Source: Anaerobacillus alkalidiazotrophicus
GTDB taxonomy: Bacteria; Bacillota; Bacilli; Bacillales_H; Anaerobacillaceae
Direction: 5' to 3'
DNA length: 64,000 bases
NCBI RefSeq assembly: GCF_001866055.1
Contig: NZ_MLQS01000014.1
Coordinates: 69,629 to 133,628 of the forward strand
The translations under genes were made by a program, and so were the position numbers. Positions 43,388 through 53,586 of the stretch are shown here, in pieces. Position 1 is the first letter of the stretch. Each line of letters begins with the position of its first letter. Under the pieces are notes generated by a model, which made no database searches, was not told where the DNA came from, and saw nothing but the letters and a program-made list of their open reading frames with translations.

Positions 43388-45235
43388 ATGTGCGGTATTA
43401 CTGGTTGGGTTGATTGGAACAATGATTTACGAAATGAAGTAAAAACTGTTGGGAAAATGGCCAAAACATTAAGTCAGCGCGGACCAGATGATTCCAGAGT
43501 CTGGAGTTCATTACATGCGGCTTTTGGTCATACACGACTGGTTGTTGTTGACCCTGAAGGTGGAAAACAACCAATGACAAAGTCAGCAAAATCTAAGGCT
43601 TGTACAATGGCTTACAACGGTGAGCTTTATAATACAGAAGATATTCGAAAAGAACTGCTAGCGCGTGGGCATTCCTTTAAATCTCATTCAGATACAGAGG
43701 TTTTACTTACTTCCTTTATTGAGTGGGGAGAAGCGTGTGTTGATTATTTAAATGGTATTTATGCGTTTGCGATTTGGGATGAAAAAAAGGAAGAACTTTT
43801 TATTGCTCGTGATCGTTTAGGGGTAAAACCTTTATTTTATCAGGAATTAAATGGAGCATTACTATTTGGTTCCGAATTAAAAGCAATTTTAGCACACCCT
43901 AATGTTAAGTCAGAAGTGACAAGGGAAGGATTAGCGGAAGTGTTTGGCTTAGGTCCTTCAAGAACACCGGGGCACGGTGTGTTTCATAATATGAAGGAAT
44001 TACGTCCAGGTCATGTATTAAAATATAATAAAAATGGATTAAAAATTCAAAGATACTGGAACGTAAAGAGTGAAGTCCATGAAGAAAATGTAGAACAAAC
44101 TGCAGAAAAAATTAATTGGCTATTAAAAGATACTGTAGAAAGGCAGTTGGTAGCTGACGTGCCTGTAAGTACGTTTCTTTCAGGTGGAGTTGATTCTAGT
44201 GCCTTAACAGCATTTGCGGCAAACTATTTTGAGAATGAGGGAAGAGGACCACTTCATACGTACTCCATTGATTATATAGATAATGATAAATATTTTAAAG
44301 TAAATGATTTTCAGCCAAACGCAGATGGCCCTTGGATAAAAGAAGTATCTGAATTTTTAGGGACGAAACATCATTCGTGTATAATAACAAATGAAGATTT
44401 GGCAGGTTATTTAAAAGAAGCCGTTTACGTTCGCGATTTACCAGGTATGGCTGACATTGATTCATCTTTACTTTGGTTTTGTGAAAAAATCAAAAAAGAT
44501 GTAACTGTAGGCCTTTCCGGAGAGTGTGCTGATGAAATTTTTGGTGGTTACCCATGGTTTCATCGCGAGGATTTGATGAATCGTGAAAGCTTTCCTTGGA
44601 TGCATTCCACACTAGAGCGTGAGGCACTATTAACAGAAGAGTGGCGAGAAAAACTTCAGCTGAAAGATTATGTTATGAACCGTTATACAGATACTGTTGC
44701 TGAAACCCCTCGCCTAGATGGAGAAAGTAATGAGGATGCGAGGAGGAGAGAACTGTTTTATTTAAACATGGTATGGTTTATGACGACGCTACTTGATCGA
44801 AAAGACAGAATGAGTATGGGGGCGAGTCTTGAAGTACGAGTACCTTTTGCTGATCATCGATTAGTAGAGTACGTGTGGAATATTCCTTGGAAAATGAAAA
44901 ACCTAGAAGGTAGAGAAAAAGGTATTTTACGTAAGGCTCTAGAAGGAGTGTTGCCAAATAGTGTGCTTTATAGAAAAAAGAGTCCATACCCTAAAACTCA
45001 TAACCCTTTTTACACAAAAGTGGTAAAGAAATGGTTACAAGAAATTGTTGATGATCCCAAATCGCCACTACTTCAGTTTGTAAACGAAAAAAAAGTAAGA
45101 GATATTATTGATACAAATGGAGCTGCATTTAAGAAACCATGGTTCGGGCAACTCATGACAGGACCACAACTTATTGCCCACTTAGCGCAAATTGATACGT
45201 GGCTTAGAAAATATAAAGTCCAGATAAAAGAATAA
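43388..45235 (+). CDS. asnO: Asparagine synthase (glutamine-hydrolysing), AsnO type
   Basis: 615 residues. The glutaminase domain starts at Cys2 (MCGITGWVDW) and carries LSQRGPDDSRVW, FGHTRL and MAYNGELYN. The synthetase domain has the PPi loop VSTFLSGGVDSSALTAF and GLSGECADEIFGGYPWF. The length equals that of B. subtilis AsnO (614), the sporulation-linked paralogue, rather than AsnB (632). Its place beside sspH fits. RBS AGGAGG. Another asparagine synthase probably exists elsewhere. Confidence 0.9.
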   Translation: MCGITGWVDWNNDLRNEVKTVGKMAKTLSQRGPDDSRVWSSLHAAFGHTRLVVVDPEGGKQPMTKSAKSKACTMAYNGELYNTEDIRKELLARGHSFKSHSDTEVLLTSFIEWGEACVDYLNGIYAFAIWDEKKEELFIARDRLGVKPLFYQELNGALLFGSELKAILAHPNVKSEVTREGLAEVFGLGPSRTPGHGVFHNMKELRPGHVLKYNKNGLKIQRYWNVKSEVHEENVEQTAEKINWLLKDTVERQLVADVPVSTFLSGGVDSSALTAFAANYFENEGRGPLHTYSIDYIDNDKYFKVNDFQPNADGPWIKEVSEFLGTKHHSCIITNEDLAGYLKEAVYVRDLPGMADIDSSLLWFCEKIKKDVTVGLSGECADEIFGGYPWFHREDLMNRESFPWMHSTLEREALLTEEWREKLQLKDYVMNRYTDTVAETPRLDGESNEDARRRELFYLNMVWFMTTLLDRKDRMSMGASLEVRVPFADHRLVEYVWNIPWKMKNLEGREKGILRKALEGVLPNSVLYRKKSPYPKTHNPFYTKVVKKWLQEIVDDPKSPLLQFVNEKKVRDIIDTNGAAFKKPWFGQLMTGPQLIAHLAQIDTWLRKYKVQIKE

Positions 45236-45237
45236 AA

Positions 45238-45276
45238 AGTCAGCTAGTGAAGCAGAAACTTCACTAGCTGTTTTTA
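45238..45276 (+). terminator. Terminator of asnO
   Basis: AGCTAGTGAAG and CTTCACTAGCT arms and TTTTT. Confidence 0.92.
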
Positions 45277-45420
45277 CTTCTCCATGCCTATCGAGTATCT
45301 TTCAAATAGAGAAACGCGAAAAATTTACTACATAATGTAAAATACAGTTTAGACAAAATGCATTTTTTTCGATAAAATAGTGGCTATCGACATAAAATTT
45401 AATCATTAAGGAGTAGAGAA

Positions 45421-46353
45421 ATGGAAAAAGTACTTATTTTCGGTCATAAAAACCCAGATACAGACACAATTTGTTCAGCAATTGCTTACGCAGATTTAAA
45501 AGTAAAATTAGGATTGGATGCTGAGCCAGTACGTTTAGGAGATGTTAATGACGAAACTCAATTTGCGTTGGACTATTTTAAAGCAGAAGCACCACGTTTA
45601 GTTAAAACTGTTGCAAATGAAGTTAATCAGGTAATTTTAGTAGATCATAATGAATTTCAACAAAGTGTAGAGGATATTGAAAAAGTTCGTGTGTTAGAAG
45701 TTATTGACCATCACCGTATCGCTAACTTTCAAACAAGTGACCCATTATATTATCGTGCAGAGCCAGTTGGTTGTACGGCAACTATTTTAAATAAAATTTA
45801 TAAAGAGAAAGGTATTAAGATTGAAAAAGAAATTGCAGGGTTGATGTTATCAGCCATTATCTCTGACTCTTTATTATTTAAGTCTCCAACATGTACTGAC
45901 GAAGATGTACAAGCAGCGCATGAATTAGCAGAACTTGCAGGGGTGGATGCTAATTCATATGGTTTAGAAATGATAAAAGCAGGAGCGAATTTAAGTGACA
46001 AGACTGTAGCTCAATTAATTTCACTTGATGCTAAAGAATTTCAAATGGGTAACTACAAGGTTGAAATTGCTCAAGTAAATGCTGTTGATACAAATGATGT
46101 ACTAGTTCGTCAAGAGGAACTAGAAGCAACACTAAACGCAGAAATTGAGAAGAAAAACTTAGATTTATTTGTATTGGTTGTTACTGATATATTAAATAGT
46201 AATTCAGTGGCATTAGCTTTAGGAAATAAAACAAATGCAGTGGAAGAAGCTTATAATGTTACATTAACTAATAACACTGCTCTTCTTGAAGGCGTTGTTT
46301 CTCGTAAAAAGCAAATTGTACCTGTGTTAACGGATATTCTCAGTAAAGCATAA
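45421..46353 (+). CDS. ppaC: Manganese-dependent inorganic pyrophosphatase (family II)
   Basis: 310 residues of the DHH family. Metal-binding motifs are [25 protein letters not shown] and [10 protein letters not shown]; the DHHA2 domain follows, with [10 protein letters not shown] near the end. It drains pyrophosphate from biosynthetic reactions. No CBS domains are inserted. It is a single gene with its own terminator; a family 2 repeat lies behind. Confidence 0.96.
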   Translation: MEKVLIFGHKNPDTDTICSAIAYADLKVKLGLDAEPVRLGDVNDETQFALDYFKAEAPRLVKTVANEVNQVILVDHNEFQQSVEDIEKVRVLEVIDHHRIANFQTSDPLYYRAEPVGCTATILNKIYKEKGIKIEKEIAGLMLSAIISDSLLFKSPTCTDEDVQAAHELAELAGVDANSYGLEMIKAGANLSDKTVAQLISLDAKEFQMGNYKVEIAQVNAVDTNDVLVRQEELEATLNAEIEKKNLDLFVLVVTDILNSNSVALALGNKTNAVEEAYNVTLTNNTALLEGVVSRKKQIVPVLTDILSKA

Positions 46354-46451
46354 TGTCAATTTGTCTAGTCTTACTTTGCTTTATTTCCTTATGTATTCTT
46401 TTATACAGGATGTTATCAAAACTACATAAGAGTGAGGTAAATGATAAAAAT

Positions 46452-46482
46452 AAAACAACAACCGCTAGCTGGTTGTTGTTTT
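46452..46482 (+). terminator. Terminator of ppaC
   Basis: AAAACAACAACC and GGTTGTTGTTTT arms with a GCTAGCT loop. Confidence 0.9.
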
Positions 46483-46489
46483 ATTTCAT

Positions 46490-46778
46490 AATCAGAATTT
46501 ATAAATTTATAACTTGGAAACTGTCTAGCGCAAGCAGCCTACGAGCTCGGTCACTTCAGTCAAGCAACTGACTTCAATTACCTCTTGAAAGCCTTCGTTG
46601 ATTAACTTCATACAGCTTTGCTCCTACGATTACTCGTCGCACAAAACACTGCTTCGAGGAAGCTTACTACGAAGCGGTACTTGAAGACGCAGAAGCACGT
46701 AAGAAGCCAAATAGCGGCTTCTGTCAAAGGCCTTCGGAGTGCCTGTCGCTCGTGACCAAGGCGCTTGCGCTTTTCTTG
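46490..46778 (+). repeat. Family 2 repeat, full-length copy 2
   Basis: About 289 bp from AATCAGAATTTATAAATTTA and GGAAACTGTCTAGC to GGCGCTTGCGCTTTTCTT, collinear with the copy at 11081. Its right end carries the last 17 codons and the stop of the minus-strand exonuclease gene. Confidence 0.85.
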
Positions 46779-47404
46779 TTATCATTTACTTTTAACGCTT
46801 TATTAAGTTGAATGGTTTGCTTAATTTTTTTGGATTGCTGAAAGATTTCCTTTTTAGTAACTATGTTTTTGTCTAATTTTATTTGGTCGATAAACTTTAT
46901 TAGTAAATGTGCTGTATTAATGGCATCATCGATCCCTCTATGAGCTTTTCCTATAGGGGCAATTTCAGCTATACTTAAAGCGTTTTTTAAACCTAATTGA
47001 CTATTATTGTCAGTTGTAATGATTTTTCCTATTTGCTTTTGAATGTCATTATAATTTTTAAACCAATCTAGTTTAATTTTATTACGAATGCATTGATTGA
47101 TGATATGTGACTTATCATCTTTACCCCAGGAGCATAGGTAGTAATTGTCCCCTACCCATTGAGTAAATTGTTGCATACCATTTTTGAAAGGTATTGCTTT
47201 ATCAAGATCTTCTTTTTTCATCTTAATAAATTTTCGGGTGCTTTTTGAAACGTAACCGCTTTTAGGTGATATGTAAACTTGGAACTGATCAACAATCTTT
47301 TTGGAATTTAAGTCAATTTTACAAGCTCCGATCTCAACAATTTCGCTAAGTTGACCTTTCCTAAATCGTTTAACTAATTCTAGGTCATAAACTATTACAT
47401 TCAA
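46724..47404 (-). CDS. 3'-5' exonuclease (DnaQ/KapD-like DEDDh fold) with repeat-encoded C-terminus
   Basis: 226 residues. VIVYDLELVKRF gives the first DxE, IVEIGACKID follows, and AHRGIDDAINTAHLLIKF gives the H..D pair. The core resembles KapD and ERI-1-like exonucleases. TTG at 47404 has AAGGGGAG upstream. The last 17 residues (KKSASALVTSDRHSEGL) are encoded by the family 2 repeat inserted at its 3' end, so the native end was replaced. The effect on function is unknown. Confidence 0.8.
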   Translation of the reverse strand: MNVIVYDLELVKRFRKGQLSEIVEIGACKIDLNSKKIVDQFQVYISPKSGYVSKSTRKFIKMKKEDLDKAIPFKNGMQQFTQWVGDNYYLCSWGKDDKSHIINQCIRNKIKLDWFKNYNDIQKQIGKIITTDNNSQLGLKNALSIAEIAPIGKAHRGIDDAINTAHLLIKFIDQIKLDKNIVTKKEIFQQSKKIKQTIQLNKALKVNDNKKSASALVTSDRHSEGL

Positions 47405-47624
47405 TGTAAATCTCCCCTTCAACTGATGTTTATGTATGATTACTTTTCCCGAGTTTCATGACAAAATTATAACTGTTTTGCTGATTTTATTCTAAGACGT
47501 TTTCAGTTAGTTTATCTCTTTTTAATATGTTGAATTAAAATTAACATATCTAAGAGGTATTTTAAATATATGGATAAGAAAAAGTGCGTGGCATTTTCAG
47601 TATATTTAATAAAAGAGAGCAATT

Positions 47625-47816
47625 TCTCAAGTCTCCAAAGCTACTGACTTCAATTACTGCATGAAATGCATTCTAGAGTAGCTACATGCATTTTTCATCT
47701 TGCGGCTACTCGTCTCACAAAACACTACTTCGAAGAAATTTACTATGAAGCAAAGTTAGTAGACACAGAAGCATTTTTTTCTTTTTGAGTTATGACCAAG
47801 TTGTTGCGCTTTTCTA
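47625..47816 (+). repeat. Family 2 repeat, decayed copy
   Basis: It preserves AAGCTACTGACTTCAATTAC, TACTCGTCTCACAAAACACT, AGACACAGAAGCA and a GTTGCGCTTTTCT end, all in the order of the copy at 46490, with much sequence drift. Confidence 0.65.
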
Positions 47817-47823
47817 TAAGCAG

Positions 47824-47856
47824 AAAAAACACATTCAATTTTGAATGTGTTTTAAA
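47824..47856. terminator. Terminator downstream of the methyltransferase gene
   Basis: Perfect arms AAAACACATTCAA and TTGAATGTGTTTT, functional in either direction. Confidence 0.75.
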
Positions 47857-47917
47857 AAATACGGTTTTAGTAATTATGAAATTAACTTAGTTAAATGTAA
47901 TAGTGAATAAAGCGAAA

Positions 47918-48628
47918 TTATTTAATGCATTTAAAAATACGATAAGTTAACCTATCTTTAAATTTCTCCATTATATGAACATGACTTTCTAAGATAGTAA
48001 ACAATGTTGGGTCAATGTAAGGTGAAGGGTCATTTTCTTCTGAGGCAATGTGTTGATAATGTACATTCTCTTCATGTTCCACACTAACAGTTGAAAAACC
48101 TACATTGGTAAAGTGATTCGTCCATTCCTTTTCAGTTAGTATTTTCTGTATACCGTAAACGTTTTGTATTTCAGCTTTTTCAAATAGATTTAAGTCTTTA
48201 GTAGTGGTCATTTCAATGGAAATAAGTTTTGCATTAGGTTTCAACACACGATAAAGCTCAGGTAATGATAGATCGATACTTGTAAACACAAGAACAGACT
48301 CGGCGAGTATAAGATCGAAATTATCGTCCTTAAAAGGGAGTGCTTCAGCATTCGCTTTAAGTAGATTAATTTGTAATTTTTTATTATTAAAGCGTTTTTT
48401 GGCTTTTTCAACCATAGTTGAATGGGCATCAAGGGAGGTAACATTACATTTGTAGTTTTTGGCTAGAAAAGCAGATGATTGTCCTGTACCACAACCGATA
48501 TCAAGAACATGCATTTCTTTATTAATGTTTTCCTTTGAAAGAATAGTTTTCGATAAATTTAATCCACCAGGGTGTGCACTACTAATACCGAGCTCGGCTA
48601 ACAAATCAGTATAATTTAATTTCCTCAT
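47918..48628 (-). CDS. Class I SAM-dependent methyltransferase
   Basis: About 236 residues. Motif I is HVLDIGCGTGQSSAFLAK, the acidic post-I residue is in VTSLDAHSTMVEKAKKR, and ALPFKDDNFDLILAESVLVF plus LYRVLKPNAKLISIEM are motifs II-III. The substrate is not evident. AAAGGTGA lies 12-13 bases before ATG 48628; the open frame begins at 48649 without a site. It is an isolated gene between exonuclease and an SDR remnant. Confidence 0.85.
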   Translation of the reverse strand: MRKLNYTDLLAELGISSAHPGGLNLSKTILSKENINKEMHVLDIGCGTGQSSAFLAKNYKCNVTSLDAHSTMVEKAKKRFNNKKLQINLLKANAEALPFKDDNFDLILAESVLVFTSIDLSLPELYRVLKPNAKLISIEMTTTKDLNLFEKAEIQNVYGIQKILTEKEWTNHFTNVGFSTVSVEHEENVHYQHIASEENDPSPYIDPTLFTILESHVHIMEKFKDRLTYRIFKCIK

Positions 48629-48827
48629 TTGAATAATATCACCTTTCATTCGTTTGTTGTTAACTTATGCAAAAGGGATAAGAAATGTTAGGGTAACTTA
48701 AAAAAGTAAACTCGTAGTAACAAGCTTAGTGGATTTGAAAAAATTTAGTTATTCAAAACAATGAGCGGAATCTAATCTCCTACTAAGGTTGAATAAAGTC
48801 GTTTTGCGATAGGTTGATCATCAACAA

Positions 48828-48966
48828 CATTTTTCAAAGCGGGTTGGGAAACCTAGTGATATCGCGAAAGCTTGCTTTTTTAACGGCGGAGGACAATGAT
48901 TTCATAACAGGTTCTAATATTGTCATTGATGTTGGTATGACAAGAAAAATGATCTATGAAGAATAA
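48828..48966 (+). pseudogene. SDR C-terminal remnant
   Basis: Translation gives VGKPSDIAKACFF and, after a one-base frameshift at a run of T, LTAEDNDFITGSNIVIDVGM then TRKMIYEE and a stop. This is the last 45 residues of a glucose-dehydrogenase-like SDR. Nothing upstream matches, so the catalytic part has been lost. Confidence 0.8.
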
Positions 48967-49087
48967 GGAATAGATTGTAGATTATGAAACCGTTTTTTTG
49001 CTCTGTAATACTAAAGAAAGCAGTTTGTTTATAATGAAAGATTTTGATAATCTTTCATTGACAGTAATAGGAAGTGGAGGAGTAAAA

Positions 49088-49960
49088 TTGAAATTAATTG
49101 CAACTGATATGGATGGAACTCTTGTTGATCATATGCGCGAGCTTCCTGGAGAAAATGCAAAGGCAATTCTAGCGGCTCAAGAAGGTGGAATACTAGTAGT
49201 TGTTGCAACAGGTAGAGATTATACGGAGGCAATCAAACCATTAAAAGAAGCAGGAATTCGTTGTCCGATTATTTGTGTAAATGGAGCGGAAATTCGTTCT
49301 GAGGAAGGAGAAATTATTGATAGTACGCCTTTGTCAACTAAACAATTTAGGGAAATCGAAACTATACTAGGTTCACTAGATATTTATTATGAAATTTACA
49401 CGACGAAAGGTGCATTTACAAAAGACCGTAAACAAGCGTTACAAGTTGTTATCGACGTGATCGAAAGTACAGGCTTTGATGCAAGTGAAAAAGAGGCTCT
49501 ACAAATTGCAGAACGTAGATTTCAACAAGGTGAAATAACTTATGTAGAAAGTTTTGATAACCTTGTAGAAGACCAAAATGTCGAAATTCTTAAAGTTTTA
49601 GCATTTACAAAAGATGAAAAAGCAAGATTAGATGGGAAAAATAAATTAGAAAATCCTTTTTACGAATTATCTATTAGTTCTTCTGCAAGTGATAATCTTG
49701 AAATATCAAGTCGAAATGCACAAAAAGGAATTGCCTTGAAGATGTTTGCGGAAAACAAGGGTATATCCATGGAGGAAGTAATGGCAATTGGTGATAACTT
49801 TAATGATGTTTCAATGCTAAAAGCAGCAGGAATAAGTGTTGCCATGGGAAATGCTGAACCTGAGATTAAAGACATTTGTAGTTATATTACAAAAACTAAT
49901 GATGAGAATGGTGTTGCCTTTGCGATAAATAAATTTTTAAAAGAAACGGTAGGGAAATAA
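49088..49960 (+). CDS. Cof-type HAD phosphatase
   Basis: 290 residues. HAD motif I is KLIATDMDGTLVDH, motif II is VVATGRDYTEA, a C2 cap lies between, and motifs III-IV are AQKGIALKMFAENKGI and AIGDNFNDVSMLKAAG. Such enzymes hydrolyse sugar phosphates or flavin-type phosphates; the substrate cannot be predicted. TTG at 49088 has GGAGGAG upstream; the ORF extends 30 codons further without a site. Confidence 0.9.
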   Translation: MKLIATDMDGTLVDHMRELPGENAKAILAAQEGGILVVVATGRDYTEAIKPLKEAGIRCPIICVNGAEIRSEEGEIIDSTPLSTKQFREIETILGSLDIYYEIYTTKGAFTKDRKQALQVVIDVIESTGFDASEKEALQIAERRFQQGEITYVESFDNLVEDQNVEILKVLAFTKDEKARLDGKNKLENPFYELSISSSASDNLEISSRNAQKGIALKMFAENKGISMEEVMAIGDNFNDVSMLKAAGISVAMGNAEPEIKDICSYITKTNDENGVAFAINKFLKETVGK

Positions 49961-50013
49961 AAAAAAACGGATTCTGCTCATCGCATTAGCAATGGACAGA
50001 ATCCGTTTTTTAT
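49960..50013. terminator. Convergent terminator
   Basis: AAAACGGATTCTG and CAGAATCCGTTTT arms serve the HAD gene and the purine permease gene. Confidence 0.88.
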
Positions 50014-50020
50014 TTCATTA

Positions 50021-51538
50021 TTAAGCTGCTTTTTTTTCTGACTTTAAATCTTGTCCATTGACATTTGTATGCTTTTTAAAAGCATACATTGAAAAGAAAA
50101 TTCCAATAAGGATATAACCGAACATATAATCAAAAGCCGCATTTAATGCAAGTGAAGGAGCATGAATTAATCCAACATAAGAAAGCGCAGCACCAATGAA
50201 AGAAAATATAGAAGCTTTTTTAAAGTTGTTGTCTATAATGAATACAGTAATCGCACCAAGGATAATTCCTGAGAACATAGCACCTTGTCCTAATGGTACG
50301 ATGGCACTTGAAAAATTAGCAACTGCTTCTCCCGCAGAATTATTAAAGCGTGTCATAATAAAGTTTGCTAAATAAGGCAGCATTGCTAAGACGACAGCCG
50401 GATAATATTTTGTGTCATTCGTTTGAAAAGCAGTAGATACCATAGAAACACCAACAAACACTAATATAGGAGCAACTACTGAGATGGGAATGATTGCTGA
50501 TAGAGCTGCAATTACCCCGAACATAGCTGCAAATCCGAAAACAATTGCATTTAGAATACTATAGCCACGTCCAGCTCCCATCCATTTTGAACCAATAGAT
50601 GCGATATAAACTGTAGTTGGGAACATCCCACCAAACAATGCACCGATTACAGTACCAGCACCATCGACAGCTTGACACTCCCGAACGTCATAGCTGTCAC
50701 CTTCAGCAGCCATTGCTTCAACGTTGTTCATAGTTTCTACTGCATTGTAAATTGTGATTGGTAAAATAACAGCAAGTAAAGCAATCATTGTCCCAAATAA
50801 TAAACCAATTCCTTCAAATGCAGCAAACGTAGGTAATAAAGGATAAAAACCAAAGTTAGAAAGACCTTCTGATATTTTAGATGATTCTGTATAACCTAGA
50901 GAAAATGCTAATACAGTACCGATAACAATGGCAAATAATGATGCTGGGATTTTGAATGGCAACGCTACTTTCCCTATAATACCGACTAAAATAACTGCTA
51001 AAACAAATAAACCAATAACAGGCATTTCAAACGTTCTAAATAACATTTCACCAGCGATGAAAGTTAAAGCAACCCCTGCTAGAGCCCCGAGCATTGCTGC
51101 ACGAGGAATGTTATTTCTCACCCAAGTTCCAGTAAAGCTAATTATAATTTCAATAAATCCACTAATTAAACAAGCTGCAAGAGCAATTTTCCAAGCTAAT
51201 TCAGGATCACCAGTTAAAGCATTTGCAGGTGCTAAAACCCCGAATAAAAAGACAAACATAACGGGTGTGCTTATACCGTACGAAAGAGCTGTTACATTTG
51301 TACGCCCTTCTTTTTGAGCTAAGCGTTTGGCTGAAAAAGCATAGTATAAGTTTCCGACAATTACTGCAACTGCAGCACCAGGTATAACTTTACCAAAGAC
51401 AATACTTGTAGGAAAACCCATTCCAAGCATTGTAACAGCGATAATTACAAAGTTTGCTAAGTTATTTTGAAATAGTGCAAAGAAAGCATCAGTGTCCTCT
51501 TTTTTATACCAAGGATATTGAATTTGATTTGTTGACAT
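50021..51538 (-). CDS. NCS2 family purine permease (likely xanthine/guanine/hypoxanthine)
   Basis: 505 residues with 12-14 membrane segments. It opens YPWYKKEDTDAFFALFQNNL and shows VTALSYGISTPVMFVFLFGV, IYNAVETMNNVEAMAAEGDS and GALFGGMFPTTVYI. This is the AzgA-like side of NCS2 and not the shorter UraA/PbuX type usually paired with xpt. It is co-transcribed with xpt (43 bases apart) behind a guanine riboswitch, so uptake of a 6-oxopurine is inferred. Confidence 0.87.
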   Translation of the reverse strand: MSTNQIQYPWYKKEDTDAFFALFQNNLANFVIIAVTMLGMGFPTSIVFGKVIPGAAVAVIVGNLYYAFSAKRLAQKEGRTNVTALSYGISTPVMFVFLFGVLAPANALTGDPELAWKIALAACLISGFIEIIISFTGTWVRNNIPRAAMLGALAGVALTFIAGEMLFRTFEMPVIGLFVLAVILVGIIGKVALPFKIPASLFAIVIGTVLAFSLGYTESSKISEGLSNFGFYPLLPTFAAFEGIGLLFGTMIALLAVILPITIYNAVETMNNVEAMAAEGDSYDVRECQAVDGAGTVIGALFGGMFPTTVYIASIGSKWMGAGRGYSILNAIVFGFAAMFGVIAALSAIIPISVVAPILVFVGVSMVSTAFQTNDTKYYPAVVLAMLPYLANFIMTRFNNSAGEAVANFSSAIVPLGQGAMFSGIILGAITVFIIDNNFKKASIFSFIGAALSYVGLIHAPSLALNAAFDYMFGYILIGIFFSMYAFKKHTNVNGQDLKSEKKAA

Positions 51539-51581
51539 TTATTTCTCTCCTTAAAATAGGGTTTAATATTTAATAGAATGA

Positions 51582-52400
<819 letters not shown>

Positions 52401-52525
52401 ATTTAATTACTTCGTGATTATAGCACAAGTTCTTTTATTAGAATAGTACTTTTTCCGAACGTTTTTAATATTAATCGAATTAAATATTCGCATAAATAAC
52501 AATTAAAGATAGTTTTTCTAAATTT

Positions 52526-52654
52526 TTACTTATTCTTCGCGCGTATTTTATCTAATATTTCTTTTTTATCATCATCGGTAAAAAATTTAAGCTTGTGTAA
52601 CAGTTCTGTATAATTGATAAGGCGTTGAAATGGAAATTTTGCTCCCTTATTCAT
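52526..52654 (-). CDS. Small hypothetical protein (42 residues)
   Basis: MNKGAKFPFQRLINYTELLH then KLKFFTDDDKKEILDKIRAK and NK. AAAGAGGTG lies upstream of the ATG. It is basic and amphipathic, with no membrane segment. It has the look of a genuine small gene because of the binding site and clean frame, but I do not recognise a family. Confidence 0.5.
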   Translation of the reverse strand: MNKGAKFPFQRLINYTELLHKLKFFTDDDKKEILDKIRAKNK

Positions 52655-52904
52655 TAATTTGTACACCTCTTTCTGTAAGGCAAAACTTTTGTTTATAATA
52701 AACATAATATGATTTGTGTTTTCGTATTGACATCTATAATTGTAAATAGTAAATTTAAAATAATTAGTTTTTTAATAGAGTGAATGTCATAATTACCTAA
52801 ATGGCGTTACATAAAATTAATGTTGTGGGAAATGCTCTTCATCCAAGAACATTTAGTATTATAATGAAATTCATTAAATAATCTTAGTAAATTTAAATAT
52901 AGTA
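52655..52904. other. Intergenic region between the 42-residue gene and the RAT leader
   Basis: About 250 AT-rich bases that must hold divergent promoters. I see no specific site. Confidence 0.35.
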
Positions 52905-52980
52905 GGATTGTTACTGTTTGCAGGCAAAACCTAAATATGCAAAGGAAAAAAATGCCTTTGTGAATTTAGGTTTTTTCTTT
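52905..52980 (+). promoter_or_regulatory. RAT antiterminator site overlapping a terminator, upstream of the EIIA gene
   Basis: GGATTGTTACTG...GCAGGCAAAACCTAAAT (52905-52936) closely resembles the ribonucleic antiterminator sequence bound by LicT/SacT-type proteins. It overlaps the left arm of a terminator, CCTAAATATGCAAAGG against CCTTTGTGAATTTAGG, followed by T6. Binding of the antiterminator protein encoded two genes downstream should allow read-through. Confidence 0.9.
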
Positions 52981-53012
52981 TTATATTAACATTTGATAGA
53001 GAGGGCGATATT

Positions 53013-53522
53013 ATGTTAAAAAAATTATTTGGTTTAGGAAAAAGTAAAGGTGTAAAAATAGAAAGTGAGAAAATATTTGCTCCATTAACGGGAAAATTAT
53101 TAAACATTGAGGAAGTTCCTGATCCAACCTTTGCTCAAAAAATGATGGGTGATGGTATTGCAATTGAACCAACAGAGGGGTTAGTAACGTCACCAGTAGA
53201 AGGGGAAATTATCCAAGTGTTTCCGACAAAGCATGCAATTGGGATAAAATCTTTAGGTGGTTTAGAAATATTAATTCACATCGGTTTAGAAACAGTTTCA
53301 ATGAAGGGAGAAGGGTTTACAACTTTTATTAAAGAAGGAGATAAGGTAAAGGTTGGTGATCGCTTAGTTGAGTTTTCTTTAGACTTGGTAAAAGAGAAAG
53401 CTTCAAGTATCATTACTCCAATTGTTATTACAAATGGTGAAAGAGTAAATGAATTAACAAAAGAAAACATTACTACAGTAACCGCTAGTAAGACAGAAGT
53501 AATTGAGGTAAAATTAAATTAA
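53013..53522 (+). CDS. Stand-alone PTS glucose-type EIIA
   Basis: 169 residues of the EIIA-Glc (Crr) family. APLTGKLLNIEEVPDPTFAQ and MMGDGIAIEPTEG open the domain; His74 (FPTKHAIGIKS) and the phosphorylated His89 (LEILIHIGLETV) are both intact. It is a separate phosphocarrier without fused EIIB or EIIC, like YpqE of B. subtilis. It accepts phosphate from HPr and passes it to an unlinked EIIBC. A RAT/terminator leader precedes it. Confidence 0.92.
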   Translation: MLKKLFGLGKSKGVKIESEKIFAPLTGKLLNIEEVPDPTFAQKMMGDGIAIEPTEGLVTSPVEGEIIQVFPTKHAIGIKSLGGLEILIHIGLETVSMKGEGFTTFIKEGDKVKVGDRLVEFSLDLVKEKASSIITPIVITNGERVNELTKENITTVTASKTEVIEVKLN

Positions 53523-53586
53523 TAAAAAGGTTTAGATGATAAAACGATTTTCTAGTTAGCCAATGAGTTAAAAGGAGAATCATGCA

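Noticed and set aside
46353..46571. A 72-codon frame overlapping the ppaC stop with a hydrophobic start
   Set aside because: It reads straight through the ppaC terminator and into the family 2 repeat, and its ATG overlaps the ppaC stop with no proper binding site.
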